From NCBI GenBank assembly GCA_035318925.1, contig DATHDS010000015.1:25680-89679 (forward strand): DNA of 64,000 bases, read 5' to 3'. The notes under the pieces were generated by a model. That model was given only the letters and a program-made list of their open reading frames with translations. It did not search any database and had not been told where the DNA came from. The first letter of the stretch is position 1. Each line of letters starts with the position of its first letter. Both the position numbers and the translations under genes were made by a program. Shown in pieces: positions 43,339-51,599 of this stretch. The stretch is from VAXT01 sp035318925 (lineage in GTDB: Bacteria; Actinomycetota; Thermoleophilia; Gaiellales; Gaiellaceae).

Positions 43339-44682
43339 TTACCGGGTTTGCTTGATGCGCGCGGTCAACTCTTGCACCAGGTTGTACACAGAGCGATCCT
43401 CGCGAATCAGCCGTGCGATCTTGGAGGTCGCGTGGATGACCGTCGTGTGGTCGCGGCCGCCGAACTCCCGCCCGATCTTCGGCAGCGACGCATCGGTCAG
43501 CTCGCGGGACAGGTACATCGCGACCTGGCGCGGGTAGACGATGTTCTGAGACCGGCGCTCGCCGCAGAGCTCCTCCATCGAGAGCCCGAAGCGGTCGGTG
43601 ACGGCCGTCTGGATGCGCTCGATCGAGACCTCAGGCGCGGCACCTTGCGGGAAGACGTCCTTGAGCACGTCCTGAGAGAGCTCGACCGTCATCGGCCGGC
43701 CGGTCAGGCTCGAGAAGGCGACGACCCGCGTGAGCGCGCCCTCGAGCTCCCGGATGTTCGTGGACACGCGGCCGGCGATGAACGTCAGCACCTGCTGGTC
43801 GGGGATGTGGATCCCGTCGGTCTTGACCTTCTTGCGCAGGATCGCGATGCGCGTCTCGAGGTCGGGCGGCTGGATGTCGGTGATGAGCCCCCACTCGAAC
43901 CGCGAGCGGAGCCGCTCCTCGAGGGTCGAGATCTCGCGCGGCGGCCGGTCGGAGGAGATCACGATCTGCCGGCCGGCCTCGTAGAGCGAGTTGAACGTGT
44001 GGAAGAACTCCTCCTGGATCCGCTCCTTGTGCTCGAGGAACTGGATGTCGTCGATCAGCAGCAGGTCGTAGGTCCGGTAGCGCTGCTTGAAGCCCTCGAT
44101 GCGCTTGTCGCGCAGCGAGTTGATGAAGTCGTTCATGAACGTCTCGCTCGTGATGTAGCGGACGGAGAGCTTGCGCGAATGCTCGCCCACGTACTGGCCG
44201 ATCGCCTGGAGGAGGTGGGTCTTGCCGAGCCCGGTGCCGCCGTAGATGAACAGCGGGTTGTACGCCTGGGCCGGCGCCTCGGCGACGGCGAGCGCGGCGG
44301 CGTGCGCAAAGCGGTTGGACGAGCCGATCACGAACGAGTCGAACGTGTACTTCTGGCTTATCTCGAAGCCGGGCCGCTTCGGCGCCGTCGGCTCCTGTAC
44401 GGGCCCGGCCGATTCGACCTCCTGCTCGACCGACAGCCGAATCCGGCGGGGGGCGCCGGTTGCGTCGCGAACCGCGGCTCCGATCAGGTCGAGAAAATGC
44501 CCCTCGATCCACTCGCGCGTGAAGTCGTTGGGCACCGAGAGAACGAAGACCTCGTCGGTGAGCTCCACGCTCGCGACATCGTCGAACCAGGTGCCGAAAG
44601 TCGTCTCGTTCAGCGCCCCCTTGAGGCGGCCGGAGACTTCGGTCCAGAGACCCTCTGCTGTCAGTTCTTGCTGGTGCGCCAC
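43339..44682 (-). CDS. dnaA: Chromosomal replication initiator protein DnaA
   Basis: AAA+ initiator that binds DnaA boxes and opens oriC. From GTG 44682 it has 447 aa: N-terminal helicase-contact domain (LWTEVSGRLKGALNETTFGTWF), short linker, AAA+ with Walker A GGTGLGKTH near 150 and Walker B LLLIDDIQFL near 210, arginine finger region ELRSRFEWG, and C-terminal helix-turn-helix with the box-reading signature GGRDHTTVIHA near 425. Longer starts at 44736/44739 are possible but unconserved. Confidence 0.96.
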   Translation of the reverse strand: MAHQQELTAEGLWTEVSGRLKGALNETTFGTWFDDVASVELTDEVFVLSVPNDFTREWIEGHFLDLIGAAVRDATGAPRRIRLSVEQEVESAGPVQEPTAPKRPGFEISQKYTFDSFVIGSSNRFAHAAALAVAEAPAQAYNPLFIYGGTGLGKTHLLQAIGQYVGEHSRKLSVRYITSETFMNDFINSLRDKRIEGFKQRYRTYDLLLIDDIQFLEHKERIQEEFFHTFNSLYEAGRQIVISSDRPPREISTLEERLRSRFEWGLITDIQPPDLETRIAILRKKVKTDGIHIPDQQVLTFIAGRVSTNIRELEGALTRVVAFSSLTGRPMTVELSQDVLKDVFPQGAAPEVSIERIQTAVTDRFGLSMEELCGERRSQNIVYPRQVAMYLSRELTDASLPKIGREFGGRDHTTVIHATSKIARLIREDRSVYNLVQELTARIKQTR

Positions 44683-44720
44683 GCCGCCGGACCAATCTCC
44701 TCGCTCAGGGAAGGGGGACG

Positions 44721-44749
44721 AGCATAACAGCGTCACCAAAGCCGCTCAA
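44721..44749 (-). promoter_or_regulatory. Candidate dnaA promoter
   Basis: On the minus strand TTGAGC (44744-44749) and TATGCT (44721-44726) are 17 bp apart, each 4 of 6 bases of the sigma-70 consensus, about 40 bp before the chosen dnaA start. It supports the GTG 44682 start, since longer starts would lie near or before the transcription start. Confidence 0.5.
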
Positions 44750-44797
44750 CGGGTACCCCCGGGGGTAAAAAGCGACCGTTTTGCAGGTACTTCTGCG

Positions 44798-44917
44798 CGA
44801 TCCACATGTTCCTCCACAGGTGTGGAAAGCACGGTTGGCGAAGGACACGATCGGTGCGACAGTCGCCCTCTCGCAGCGGTTTTTCAAAACTGGCAACAAG
44901 ACCGAACCTGTGGATAA
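44798..44917. promoter_or_regulatory. DnaA-box cluster between dnaA and rpmH
   Basis: The 317-bp gap holds one perfect box, TGTGGATAA at 44909-44917, and three 7-of-9 matches: CGATCCACA (44798), TCCTCCACA (44810) and TGTGGAAAG (44821). The two central ones face each other as CCTCCACAGGTGTGG. A further -10-like TATACT for rpmH lies at 44939-44944. The rest of the gap shows nothing else I can name. Confidence 0.7.
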
Positions 44918-44999
44918 CCCAGGGGTAAGGTGCTCGTCTATACTGGCCTCGCGCCCGGGGAAAAGGGCGCTCGTTCCTCTTTTTCTCTGACCTCTTACC

Positions 45000-45134
45000 G
45001 TGAAGCGGACCTACCAGCCAAACGTGCGCCGCAGGAAGCGGCGGCATGGATTTCGCGCTCGCATGGCGACGCGGGGCGGCCGTGCGATCCTGAAGCGACG
45101 AAGGGCCCGGGGCCGCAAACGGCTCTCTGCCTGA
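45000..45134 (+). CDS. rpmH: 50S ribosomal protein L34
   Basis: 44-aa, very basic ribosomal protein. KRTYQPNVRRRKRRHGFRAR is the family signature and it ends with RRRARGRKRLSA. It starts at GTG 45000, about 56 bp after a TATACT -10 box. It is divergent from dnaA and upstream of rnpA, exactly its conserved place next to the origin. Confidence 0.96.
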   Translation: MKRTYQPNVRRRKRRHGFRARMATRGGRAILKRRRARGRKRLSA

Positions 45135-45189
45135 TCCGCCTAGAGCGTTTTGTCTGTGACCCGAATTGGCTCGACCGGTCATTTCCGAC

Positions 45190-45216
45190 GGACACACGAG
45201 CAAAGCTCGTGCGTCC
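45190..45216 (+). terminator. Strong hairpin between rpmH and rnpA
   Basis: Stem GGACACACGAGC / GCTCGTGCGTCC with one A-C mismatch and a three-base AAA loop, in the 111-bp rpmH-rnpA gap. No U-tract follows, so it is more likely a processing or attenuation hairpin that lowers rnpA relative to rpmH than a full terminator. Confidence 0.5.
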
Positions 45217-45245
45217 TGGCGTCGGCACCGCAGGCGGCGCCTTAG

Positions 45246-45590
45246 GTGCAACGCCGGCACCGCCTCTCCCGCTCACGGGACTTCGACGCCGTCTATCGGC
45301 AGGGACGGTCCGTGTCGACCCGCTTTCTCGTCCTCTACTGGTTCCCGCGCGAAGAAGGCGAGGAGCCGCGGCTCGGCATCGCGGTGCCGAAGGGCACCGG
45401 CGGCTCGACCGCCCGCTCGAAGATCAAGCGGCAACTGCGCGAGACCTGGCGCGCTCGGCTCGAGACGCTTCCGCCGGGGTGCGACTACGTGTTGATCGTG
45501 CGCCCCGGGCTCGTGGAGGGCACTCAGTCGAAGGGCTTCGAGTGGCTCGGCGAGCGCGTGGACGAGGTGCTCGGAAAGGCGGCTGCGTGA
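45246..45590 (+). CDS. rnpA: Ribonuclease P protein component
   Basis: Basic protein that assists RNase P RNA in tRNA 5' maturation, 114 aa. It begins QRRHRLSRSRDFDAVYRQGRSV, the typical N-terminus. The usual RNR motif region is KGTGGSTARSKIKRQLRETWR: where most proteins have RNRIKR this one has ARSKIKR, a small departure. GTG start. Stop overlaps the yidD start as GTGA. Confidence 0.92.
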   Translation: MQRRHRLSRSRDFDAVYRQGRSVSTRFLVLYWFPREEGEEPRLGIAVPKGTGGSTARSKIKRQLRETWRARLETLPPGCDYVLIVRPGLVEGTQSKGFEWLGERVDEVLGKAAA

Positions 45591-45829
45591 TTCTTCGACT
45601 TCCCGGCTACCTCGGCATCGGGCTCGTGTACGCGTACCGCTACACCTTCGGCGTTCTGTTTCCGGGCGGATGCAAGTACTACCCGTCGTGCTCGCAATAC
45701 GCGATCGACTCGCTGCGTCGCTACGGGCTTGTCCGCGGCGTCATCCTCGCCGGCTGGCGGCTCCTGCGGTGCAACCCTTGGAGCAAGGGCGGGGTCGACT
45801 ACGCCGAGCACCAGAGGTTGTTCCATTGA
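45587..45829 (+). CDS. yidD: Membrane protein insertion efficiency factor YidD
   Basis: 80-aa membrane-associated protein that supports YidC-dependent insertion. FPGGCKYYPSCSQYAIDSL near 28-46 and CNPWSKGGVDY near 65 are the conserved Cys segments. GTG start inside the rnpA stop (GTGA); its own stop overlaps yidC as TTGA. Confidence 0.93.
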   Translation: MILRLPGYLGIGLVYAYRYTFGVLFPGGCKYYPSCSQYAIDSLRRYGLVRGVILAGWRLLRCNPWSKGGVDYAEHQRLFH

Positions 45830-46662
45830 TCCTCGCCAGCCCGCTTACGCCGCTCGAGAACGTCCTTCGGAGCATCCTCGAATGGATTGGCCCGCACGGC
45901 GCGGTCGGCCTGCCGTGGGGGTGGTCGATCATCGCGCTGACGCTGATGGTCCGGATCCTGCTCGTCCCGCTGACGGTCAAGCAGATCCACTCGATGCAGG
46001 CCATGCAGGCTCACATGCCGGAGATGAAGTCGATCCAGAAGCGCTTCAAGGACGACAAGCAGAAGCGCAACGAGGAACTGATGCGCTTCTACCGCGACAA
46101 CAACGTGAACCCGGCGGCTCCCTGCCTCCCGATTCTCTTCCAGTTCCCGGTCTTTATCGCGCTCTACCTCGTGCTGAAGCACTCGAACCGGCTGATCCAC
46201 ATCGGCGACAACGTCCGGTGGCTGGGATTCGTCCCGGACATCACGCATCACGCGAACGCGCACTGGTCGGGCTACGTGCTGCTCGTGGTCTACGTCCTCA
46301 GCCAGCTCGCCTCGACGTACTTCATGTCGGCGACGATGGACAAGAACCAGCGCGTGCTGATGATGATCCTGCCGGTCGCGTTCGTGCCCGTGCTCGTCAA
46401 GTTCCCGGTCGGGCTCGTTTTGTACTGGGTGACGACGAACCTGTGGACGGTCGGCCAAGGGGTCGTGACGCGGCGCCTGGTCCCGAAGAAGCCGGCTGCG
46501 CCGCCGAAGCGCTCGTCGCGCACTCCGCCTCGCAACGAGCCTCCCGCGGGCGACGGGGACGGCGATGGCGATGGCGCGGAGCCTTCCCCGCCCGGCCAGC
46601 CTGCGCGGCCGCCGGCCGCCCCGAAGCGTGTGAAGCGCAAGAAGAAGCAGGCGCGAAGATGA
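45826..46662 (+). CDS. yidC: Membrane protein insertase YidC
   Basis: 278-aa Oxa1-type insertase. Five membrane segments: the first near residue 30 (GWSIIALTLMVRILLVPLTV), then a cytoplasmic hairpin QKRFKDDKQKRNEELMRFYRDNNVNP, with the hydrophilic-groove Arg in MVRILL, and PCLPILFQFPVFIALYLVL. The C-terminal tail is Pro/Lys/Arg rich with a GDGDGDGDG run and is probably ribosome-contacting. It starts at TTG 45826 overlapping the yidD stop (TTGA). The short N-terminus fits Gram-positive YidC. Confidence 0.93.
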   Translation: MILASPLTPLENVLRSILEWIGPHGAVGLPWGWSIIALTLMVRILLVPLTVKQIHSMQAMQAHMPEMKSIQKRFKDDKQKRNEELMRFYRDNNVNPAAPCLPILFQFPVFIALYLVLKHSNRLIHIGDNVRWLGFVPDITHHANAHWSGYVLLVVYVLSQLASTYFMSATMDKNQRVLMMILPVAFVPVLVKFPVGLVLYWVTTNLWTVGQGVVTRRLVPKKPAAPPKRSSRTPPRNEPPAGDGDGDGDGAEPSPPGQPARPPAAPKRVKRKKKQARR

Positions 46663-46714
46663 GTACGCTACGCGTCAAATGTTCACGTGAGCGGGCCATT
46701 CGAGGTCGGGTCAG

Positions 46715-47398
46715 ATGAGCGACGACCACCGCCAAGTCGAAGCGACGGGCGAGACCGTCGGCGAGGCGAAGTGGGCGGCGCTCAGGGAGCTCGAGAAGCT
46801 CCATCCCGCCCTCGACAAGGCCGCCGTCCAGTTCCAGGTCGTCGCCGAGGGCGAGCGCGGCCTGCTTGGCGTCGGCTACTCGCCGGCGCGGGTGATCGCC
46901 TCGATCGATCAGGACGCTGTCGGCGAGGCCGTGGAGGAGACCGGCAGCGACCTCGCGGGGCAGGTTCGCGACCTGGTCGAGCGGATCTGCGCCGGGATCG
47001 GGGTTCGCTGCCGCATCGAGGTCGTCGAGGACGACGAGGTGCTGACCGCGACGTGCTCCGGGTCGAATCTCGGCCTCCTGATCGGCAAGCACGGGCAGAC
47101 GATCGATGCGATTCAGTACCTCGTGAACGCGATCGTCTGGCGATCCCGGCCCGACGATCGCAAGGACATCGTCGTCGACGCCGCGGGGTATCGCGAACGG
47201 CGGCGCTCCGCCCTGGAGGCGCTCGCCCTTCGCAGCGCCGAGGAGGCGCTCGCGACCGGCTCGAAGATCGAGCTCGAGCCGATGACGGCCGTCGAGCGCA
47301 AGACCGTCCACGTTCGGCTGAAGGAAGTCGACGGGGTCGAGACGGGGAGCGAAGGCACCGAGCCGAACCGCTTCGTCGTCATCTTGCCGATCGGTTGA
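46715..47398 (+). CDS. khpB: RNA-binding protein KhpB (Jag/SpoIIIJ-associated)
   Basis: 227-aa RNA-binding protein. Jag-N domain (VEATGETVGEAKWAALREL) at 8-60, KH domain with GKHGQTIDAIQYLVN near 125, and R3H domain RRRSALEALALRSAEEALATG near 168. ATG start, 52 bp after yidC. It regulates cell envelope mRNAs in other Gram-positive bacteria. The stop overlaps rsmG as TTGA. Confidence 0.92.
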   Translation: MSDDHRQVEATGETVGEAKWAALRELEKLHPALDKAAVQFQVVAEGERGLLGVGYSPARVIASIDQDAVGEAVEETGSDLAGQVRDLVERICAGIGVRCRIEVVEDDEVLTATCSGSNLGLLIGKHGQTIDAIQYLVNAIVWRSRPDDRKDIVVDAAGYRERRRSALEALALRSAEEALATGSKIELEPMTAVERKTVHVRLKEVDGVETGSEGTEPNRFVVILPIG

Positions 47399-47985
47399 CC
47401 GACCCCCGGCTCGAGCGCTGGCTGAGCGACCTGCTGGCGATGCCCGGGCTGACGGCGATCCGCGACCGCGACGAGGCGCGGGCGATGCTTCTGGAGGACG
47501 CGCTCCGCGGCGTGGACGTCGTGCGCGGCTTCGACGGCCCGATCGTCGATGTCGGCTCGGGCGGCGGGTCGCCTGGGATCCCACTCGCAGCTGCGCTTCC
47601 CGACCGTGACGTGACGCTGCTCGAGGCAAACGCCCGCAAGGCGCACTTCCTCGAGCGCGCGACAGTCGGCTTCCCGAACGTGACTGTGGTCCGCGGCCGC
47701 GCGGAGGAGCAGGCGCCAGACGTGTTCGGCGTCGCGCTGGCGAAGGCGCTCGCCCTGCCTCCGGTCGCGCTCGAGTGGGCGCTGCCGCTCGTTCGTTCGG
47801 GCGGCGCGGCGGTCCTCTGGCTCGGCCCTACGGTGGATCTCGAGCAACTGGCTTGGGTGGCCGAGCAACTCGGCGGCGGCCCGCCCGAGAGGCGGGTCGG
47901 TTTGGTCGTCGTGCCGAAGGTTGGGCCGACTCCGGCCGGCTTCCCGCGCCGCCCCGGCGTGGCCCGGAAACGTCCTCTCGCCTGA
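47395..47985 (+). CDS. rsmG: 16S rRNA (guanine527-N7) methyltransferase
   Basis: SAM-dependent methyltransferase of 196 aa. SAM-binding VDVGSGGGSPGIPLA near 50, DVTLLEANARKAHFL near 75, VVRGRAEEQ near 98. The start is TTG 47395, overlapping the khpB stop. Loss of function of this gene gives low-level streptomycin resistance in other species. Followed by parA with a 14-bp gap. Confidence 0.92.
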   Translation: MTDPRLERWLSDLLAMPGLTAIRDRDEARAMLLEDALRGVDVVRGFDGPIVDVGSGGGSPGIPLAAALPDRDVTLLEANARKAHFLERATVGFPNVTVVRGRAEEQAPDVFGVALAKALALPPVALEWALPLVRSGGAAVLWLGPTVDLEQLAWVAEQLGGGPPERRVGLVVVPKVGPTPAGFPRRPGVARKRPLA

Positions 47986-47999
47986 CTAGAGTGGCCTGC

Positions 48000-48755
48000 G
48001 TGGCCGGCCGCATCTACGCCGTCGCCAACCAGAAGGGTGGCGTCGGCAAGACGACGACTGCAGTGAACCTCGCCGCCTGCCTCGCGCAGGCCGGAGAGCG
48101 TGTCCTGCTCGTGGATCTCGATCCGCAGGCGAACGCCACCTCCGGCCTCGGTGAGCGCGCGAACGGCGCATCGAGCTGCGATCTCCTGGATGGGGCGCCG
48201 CCGAGCGAGCTCGCGCGGCCGACGCGCTTTGCGAACCTCGATCTGATCCCGTCCAAGCCCGACCTCGCGGGCACCGCGGCCGACCTTGCGCGCCGGGGTG
48301 ACGGCGAGCGGTTCCTGGCCGAGACCCTGGCGCCCGCGGCCGAGGCATACGCCTTCGTCTTCATCGACTGTCCACCCTCGATCGGCCCCCTGACCGTGAA
48401 CGCGCTCGCGGCCGCCTCGCGTGTGGTCGTGCCCGTCCAGGCCGAGTACTACGCGCTCGAGGGGCTCTCGCAGCTCGTCCACTCGCTGGGCCTGATCCGC
48501 ACGCGCTTGAACGCCGAGCTGACACTTGCGGGCGTGCTCCTGACGATGGTCGACGGGCGGACGAGGCTCTCGGCGGATGTCTCCGCCGAACTCGAGCGGC
48601 ACTTCGGGGCGCTGCTCTTCCGCGCCCGCGTGCCGCGCTCGGTTCGAATCGCCGAGGCACCGAGCCACGGCGAGCCCGTGATCACCTACGACCCGCGCTC
48701 TGCCGGCGCGGAGGCCTACTGGAAGGTGGCGATGGAACTTGTCGACCGTCCCTGA
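48000..48755 (+). CDS. parA: Chromosome partitioning ATPase ParA (Soj)
   Basis: Deviant Walker A ATPase that segregates origins with ParB. KGGVGKTTTAVNLAACLA near 12 and VDLDPQANATSGLG near 40 are diagnostic, and FIDCPPSIGPLTVNAL lies near 120. 251 aa from GTG 48000; GTG 47991 is an equally possible start that adds three residues. Ends in a 17-bp overlap with parB. Confidence 0.95.
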   Translation: MAGRIYAVANQKGGVGKTTTAVNLAACLAQAGERVLLVDLDPQANATSGLGERANGASSCDLLDGAPPSELARPTRFANLDLIPSKPDLAGTAADLARRGDGERFLAETLAPAAEAYAFVFIDCPPSIGPLTVNALAAASRVVVPVQAEYYALEGLSQLVHSLGLIRTRLNAELTLAGVLLTMVDGRTRLSADVSAELERHFGALLFRARVPRSVRIAEAPSHGEPVITYDPRSAGAEAYWKVAMELVDRP

Positions 48756-49614
48756 GCGCAGAGGCCTCGGCCGTGGGCTCGAGGTTCTGATCGGAGGTGC
48801 GGGCACGTCCGACCTGGCACACGTGCCGGTCGATCAGATCCATCCAAACCCGCGCCAGCCGCGCAAGCGCTTCGATCACGAGGCAACCGCCGGCCTGGCC
48901 GATTCGATCCGCGCGCAGGGGATCATTCAGCCTGTCGTCCTGCGCCCGCGCGCGGGCGGAGGCTACGAGCTGATCGCCGGCGAACGCCGCTGGCGCGCGG
49001 CGCGCGAGGCGAATCTGGAGACGCTGCCGGCGCTCGTGCGGGATGCCGCGGACCGCGACGCGCTTCTGCTCGGTCTCGTGGAGAACGTCGCGCGCGAGGA
49101 GCTCTCGCCGGTCGAGGAGGCCCGTGCCTACGCGCTCCTCGTGGACGAGTTCGAGCTTTCGCTGGGCGAGATCGCGGAGCGGGTCGGCAGTTCGAAGCCG
49201 GCCGTCTCCAACCGCGTGCGCCTGCTCGAGCTCTCCGACGACATTCTCTCGATGGTCGAGCGCGGCGAGCTGACCGAGGGGCACGCGCGCGCTGTCTTGG
49301 CCGTTCCGGACAACGAGGGCCGGCGCCGCCTCGCCCGCAAGATCGTTCGCCAGGGGCTGTCCGTTCGGGCGGCGGAGCGCGAGGCGCGCTGGTCCGGCGC
49401 GAAGGTGAAGCGCAGGCGTCAGGCTCCCGCGGACCCGCAGCTCGCGGAGCGCGTCCGGCGCGCTGCCGAGAAGCTGACCGGGCTCCCCGCCAAGGTCACC
49501 GCGCGCGGGCTGGAGATCCCGGTCGAGAGCGAGGTTCAGCTCGAGGAGCTTGCCGAGGCTCTCGAGCGGGCGGGGTCCGTAACCAATGCGGTCCCCTCTG
49601 CGTTGGAGTACTGA
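48739..49614 (+). CDS. parB: Chromosome partitioning protein ParB (Spo0J)
   Basis: 291-aa CTP-dependent DNA clamp that spreads from parS sites. RRGLGRGLEVLIGG is the ParA-contacting N-terminus. The CTP-binding box has QPVVLRPR...YELIAGERRWRAA near 72-90 and ENVAREELSPVEEA near 115, followed by a helix-turn-helix (LGEIAERVGSSKPAVSNRVRLL). Start is TTG 48739. No good parS site was found by eye in the window. Confidence 0.94.
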   Translation: MSTVPERRGLGRGLEVLIGGAGTSDLAHVPVDQIHPNPRQPRKRFDHEATAGLADSIRAQGIIQPVVLRPRAGGGYELIAGERRWRAAREANLETLPALVRDAADRDALLLGLVENVAREELSPVEEARAYALLVDEFELSLGEIAERVGSSKPAVSNRVRLLELSDDILSMVERGELTEGHARAVLAVPDNEGRRRLARKIVRQGLSVRAAEREARWSGAKVKRRRQAPADPQLAERVRRAAEKLTGLPAKVTARGLEIPVESEVQLEELAEALERAGSVTNAVPSALEY

Positions 49615-49862
49615 TGTTTGGCGAGTGGATGCAGGATCTCGAGTCCTTCGAGGCAATCTCCCAGGACGCTGAAGCCCGCACGATTTTCCTGCGCATGGCT
49701 GCGATGTCGCAGGAGGGCCGGCTGGATTCGTTCCTCATCGAGCTAGCCGACACGTCCGAGCTCGACGACTTCACGAAGTGCACGCTCAGCGAAATCGCCC
49801 GCAACGAGGCGTTCCTCCTCGCCGTGGACGACTACCTCCACCGCACGCGGGTTCTGCACTAG
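49614..49862 (+). CDS. Hypothetical protein, 82 aa, coupled to parB
   Basis: Small acidic helical protein (IFLRMAAMSQEGRLDSFLIELADTSELDDF). ATG 49614 overlaps the parB TGA (TGATG), so it is expressed with parB. Its TAG abuts the stop of the convergent lipoprotein gene. No known family recognised; a role in segregation is a guess from position. Confidence 0.6.
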   Translation: MFGEWMQDLESFEAISQDAEARTIFLRMAAMSQEGRLDSFLIELADTSELDDFTKCTLSEIARNEAFLLAVDDYLHRTRVLH

Positions 49863-50468
49863 CTACGCGCAAGGAAGCGAGCCGTCGAGCGCGCCGGGCA
49901 CGGGTGGCGGAAGCCTCTGCCCGGGAGCCACGTTGACGTTGAGCCCCTCGAGCGCGGCGACTGCGGCGCGCATCCTCGCGCGTTTTCCGAAGATGACGAT
50001 CGTCGAGGCTCCGGTCTGGACCTCGAGCCGGTAGCCGCCTTCGAAGTAGGCCGCCGGGACACCTCGGATCCGCGTCTTCCTTGGAACAGGGCTTCCCAGC
50101 CCTTGCCTGTAGAGCGCGGGATAGTGCGCGCAGGCCGGCCAGACCTGGATGTTGAGAGGCAGCGAGCAGCTTCCTTCTGCTCCGGAAGGAACCACACACG
50201 ACCCGTAGTCGAACTCGAAGGAGCTCACCCCTCTCGCCTTGCGAATCTTCGGCGCCGTGGGCGTTCCCGGCGGGGCTGTGACCGGTTCTCGGTTCACAGC
50301 CGTCAGAGGCAGGCCCGCGACCTTGTCCCCCGCGTAGTAGACCGGGAACCGCTCGTACGCACGCGCCTCCTCGAGGCTGGAGTTGCTCTTGAGCTTCACC
50401 GGCTGCCCTTTGCAGCCGACCCCGCCGAGGCCGGCGAGGATGATTGTGATCAGCGCTGCGCTCCTCAT
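49863..50468 (-). CDS. Predicted lipoprotein of unknown function
   Basis: 201-aa protein with signal peptide and lipobox LGGVG-C19. Cys pairs (SCVVPSGAEGSC, PAC) suggest disulfides outside the membrane. AGASTIVIFGKRARMRAAVAALEGLNV near the C-terminus resembles a small alpha/beta module. No family recognised. A tRNA gene lies 20 bp upstream in the same direction. Confidence 0.65.
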   Translation of the reverse strand: MRSAALITIILAGLGGVGCKGQPVKLKSNSSLEEARAYERFPVYYAGDKVAGLPLTAVNREPVTAPPGTPTAPKIRKARGVSSFEFDYGSCVVPSGAEGSCSLPLNIQVWPACAHYPALYRQGLGSPVPRKTRIRGVPAAYFEGGYRLEVQTGASTIVIFGKRARMRAAVAALEGLNVNVAPGQRLPPPVPGALDGSLPCA

Positions 50469-50488
50469 GGCCAGCCCCGTTTGCGAAG

Positions 50489-50562
50489 TGGGCGATCGTG
50501 GATTCGAACCACGGACCTCCGCCTTATCAGAGCGGCGCTCTAACCAACTGAGCTAATCGCCC
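50489..50562 (-). tRNA. tRNA-Ile (GAT)
   Basis: Full cloverleaf on the minus strand, 74 nt. Acceptor GGGCGAT pairs with ATCGCCC, D-arm AGCTCAGTTGGTTAGAGC, anticodon loop CTGATAA with anticodon GAT (50526-50528), and T-arm GTGGTTCGAATCCAC. The discriminator is A; CCA is not encoded. Confidence 0.97.
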
Positions 50563-50648
50563 GGGGCGCTCGATTCTAGCCACGCGTGAGCACTCCTTGG
50601 GGGGAGGGGGCTAACCAGGCACCGCGCTAAGATGATTTGAAGACAGCC

Positions 50649-51149
50649 ATGCAGGAAATGGTCATCTACGGGGTCAGCTTCGACTTGGGCAGCAAGCAGC
50701 CCATCGTCTTGCTCAGGACTGCCGACGGCAACAGGTTCCTGCCGATCTGGATCGGCCACCCCGAGGCGGCCGCGATCCTCATGAAGCTCCAGGGCGCGAC
50801 GACCCCGCGGCCGATGACGCACGACCTCGTCACGGACATGCTCGACCAGCTCGAGGCGCAGGTCGTCCGGATCACGGTCACCGAGCTCAAGGAGAGCACG
50901 TTCTACGCGTCGATCACCGTCCAGCAGAACGGCTCGGAGGTCGAGATCGACTCGCGGCCGTCCGACGCGATCGCGCTCGCGGTGCGGGTCGACGCGCCGA
51001 TCTTCGCCGCCGACGACGTGATCGAGGAATCGGCGATCGAGTTCGAGGGCGAGGAAGTGAACGAGGACGAGATCGTGGACGAGTTCAAGCGGTTCCTGGA
51101 CAGCGTCTCGCCCGACCAATTCGCAGTCGAAGGCGAAGAAGAGGCTTAG
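50649..51149 (+). CDS. Bifunctional nuclease family protein (BFN/DUF151)
   Basis: 166-aa protein with a BFN domain: VSFDLGSKQPIVLLRTADGNRFLPIWIGHPEAAAI at 7-40, TPRPMTHDLVTDML near 58 and SRPSDAIALAVR near 105. Plant and archaeal relatives have DNase/RNase activity. The acidic tail (EVNEDEIVDEFKRFL) is family-like. A TTG at 50637 would add four residues. The last 4 bp overlap the convergent gene. Confidence 0.87.
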   Translation: MQEMVIYGVSFDLGSKQPIVLLRTADGNRFLPIWIGHPEAAAILMKLQGATTPRPMTHDLVTDMLDQLEAQVVRITVTELKESTFYASITVQQNGSEVEIDSRPSDAIALAVRVDAPIFAADDVIEESAIEFEGEEVNEDEIVDEFKRFLDSVSPDQFAVEGEEEA

Positions 51150-51571
51150 CGGCCCAGCCAGTCGACGTAGACGTCCTTTGCGGGCGGGAGGCTGATGAGG
51201 CGGTAGGGGTACGTCACGTGGGGTTGGACCCTCTGGCCTACTCGTGGGGTGCGCTCCTGGACTCGGACGGTGATCTTTCCACTGCGTTCGCGTGCGCTCA
51301 GGACCTCGACTGAGTAGCCCGTGCTCGAGCGGGGGCCCGGCGAGACGAGCAGGAGTTGCCCGGTCGAGAAGTCCACGGTGGGCGCCGGTCGCGTCGCCTT
51401 CGTTTCCCGCAGGTAGCCGACGAGCTTCGCGCGGTCGCGGAAGAGTCGGTGCTCCGAACGCACGATCGTGAGCGGGCCGACCTGCGACGTGAGGTCCTGC
51501 CACGCCACAGCTTTTGCCTTTGCCTCGGGCCGCAGGCTGAAGCCGATCAGCAGCGCGGCGAGCGCGAGCAC
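51146..51571 (-). CDS. Membrane-anchored PrcB_C-like domain protein
   Basis: 141-aa protein with an N-terminal membrane segment (LALAALLIGF) and an external domain TGQLLLVSPGPRSSTGYSVEV...GKITVRVQER...PYRLISLPP, the pattern of the PrcB_C domain that stabilises proteases. The start is uncertain: GTG 51571 gives the membrane anchor at the N-terminus, while upstream codons would read into the L,D-transpeptidase gene. It is 28 bp after that gene. Confidence 0.65.
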   Translation of the reverse strand: MLALAALLIGFSLRPEAKAKAVAWQDLTSQVGPLTIVRSEHRLFRDRAKLVGYLRETKATRPAPTVDFSTGQLLLVSPGPRSSTGYSVEVLSARERSGKITVRVQERTPRVGQRVQPHVTYPYRLISLPPAKDVYVDWLGR

Positions 51572-51599
51572 CGCCGTGACCGCGAAGATCGTCCGGCCG

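Noticed and set aside
46679..46693. parS-like palindrome TTCACGTGA near parAB
   Set aside because: Only the CACGTG core and a few flanking bases agree with TGTTTCACGTGAAACA, about 9 of 16 positions, which chance explains.
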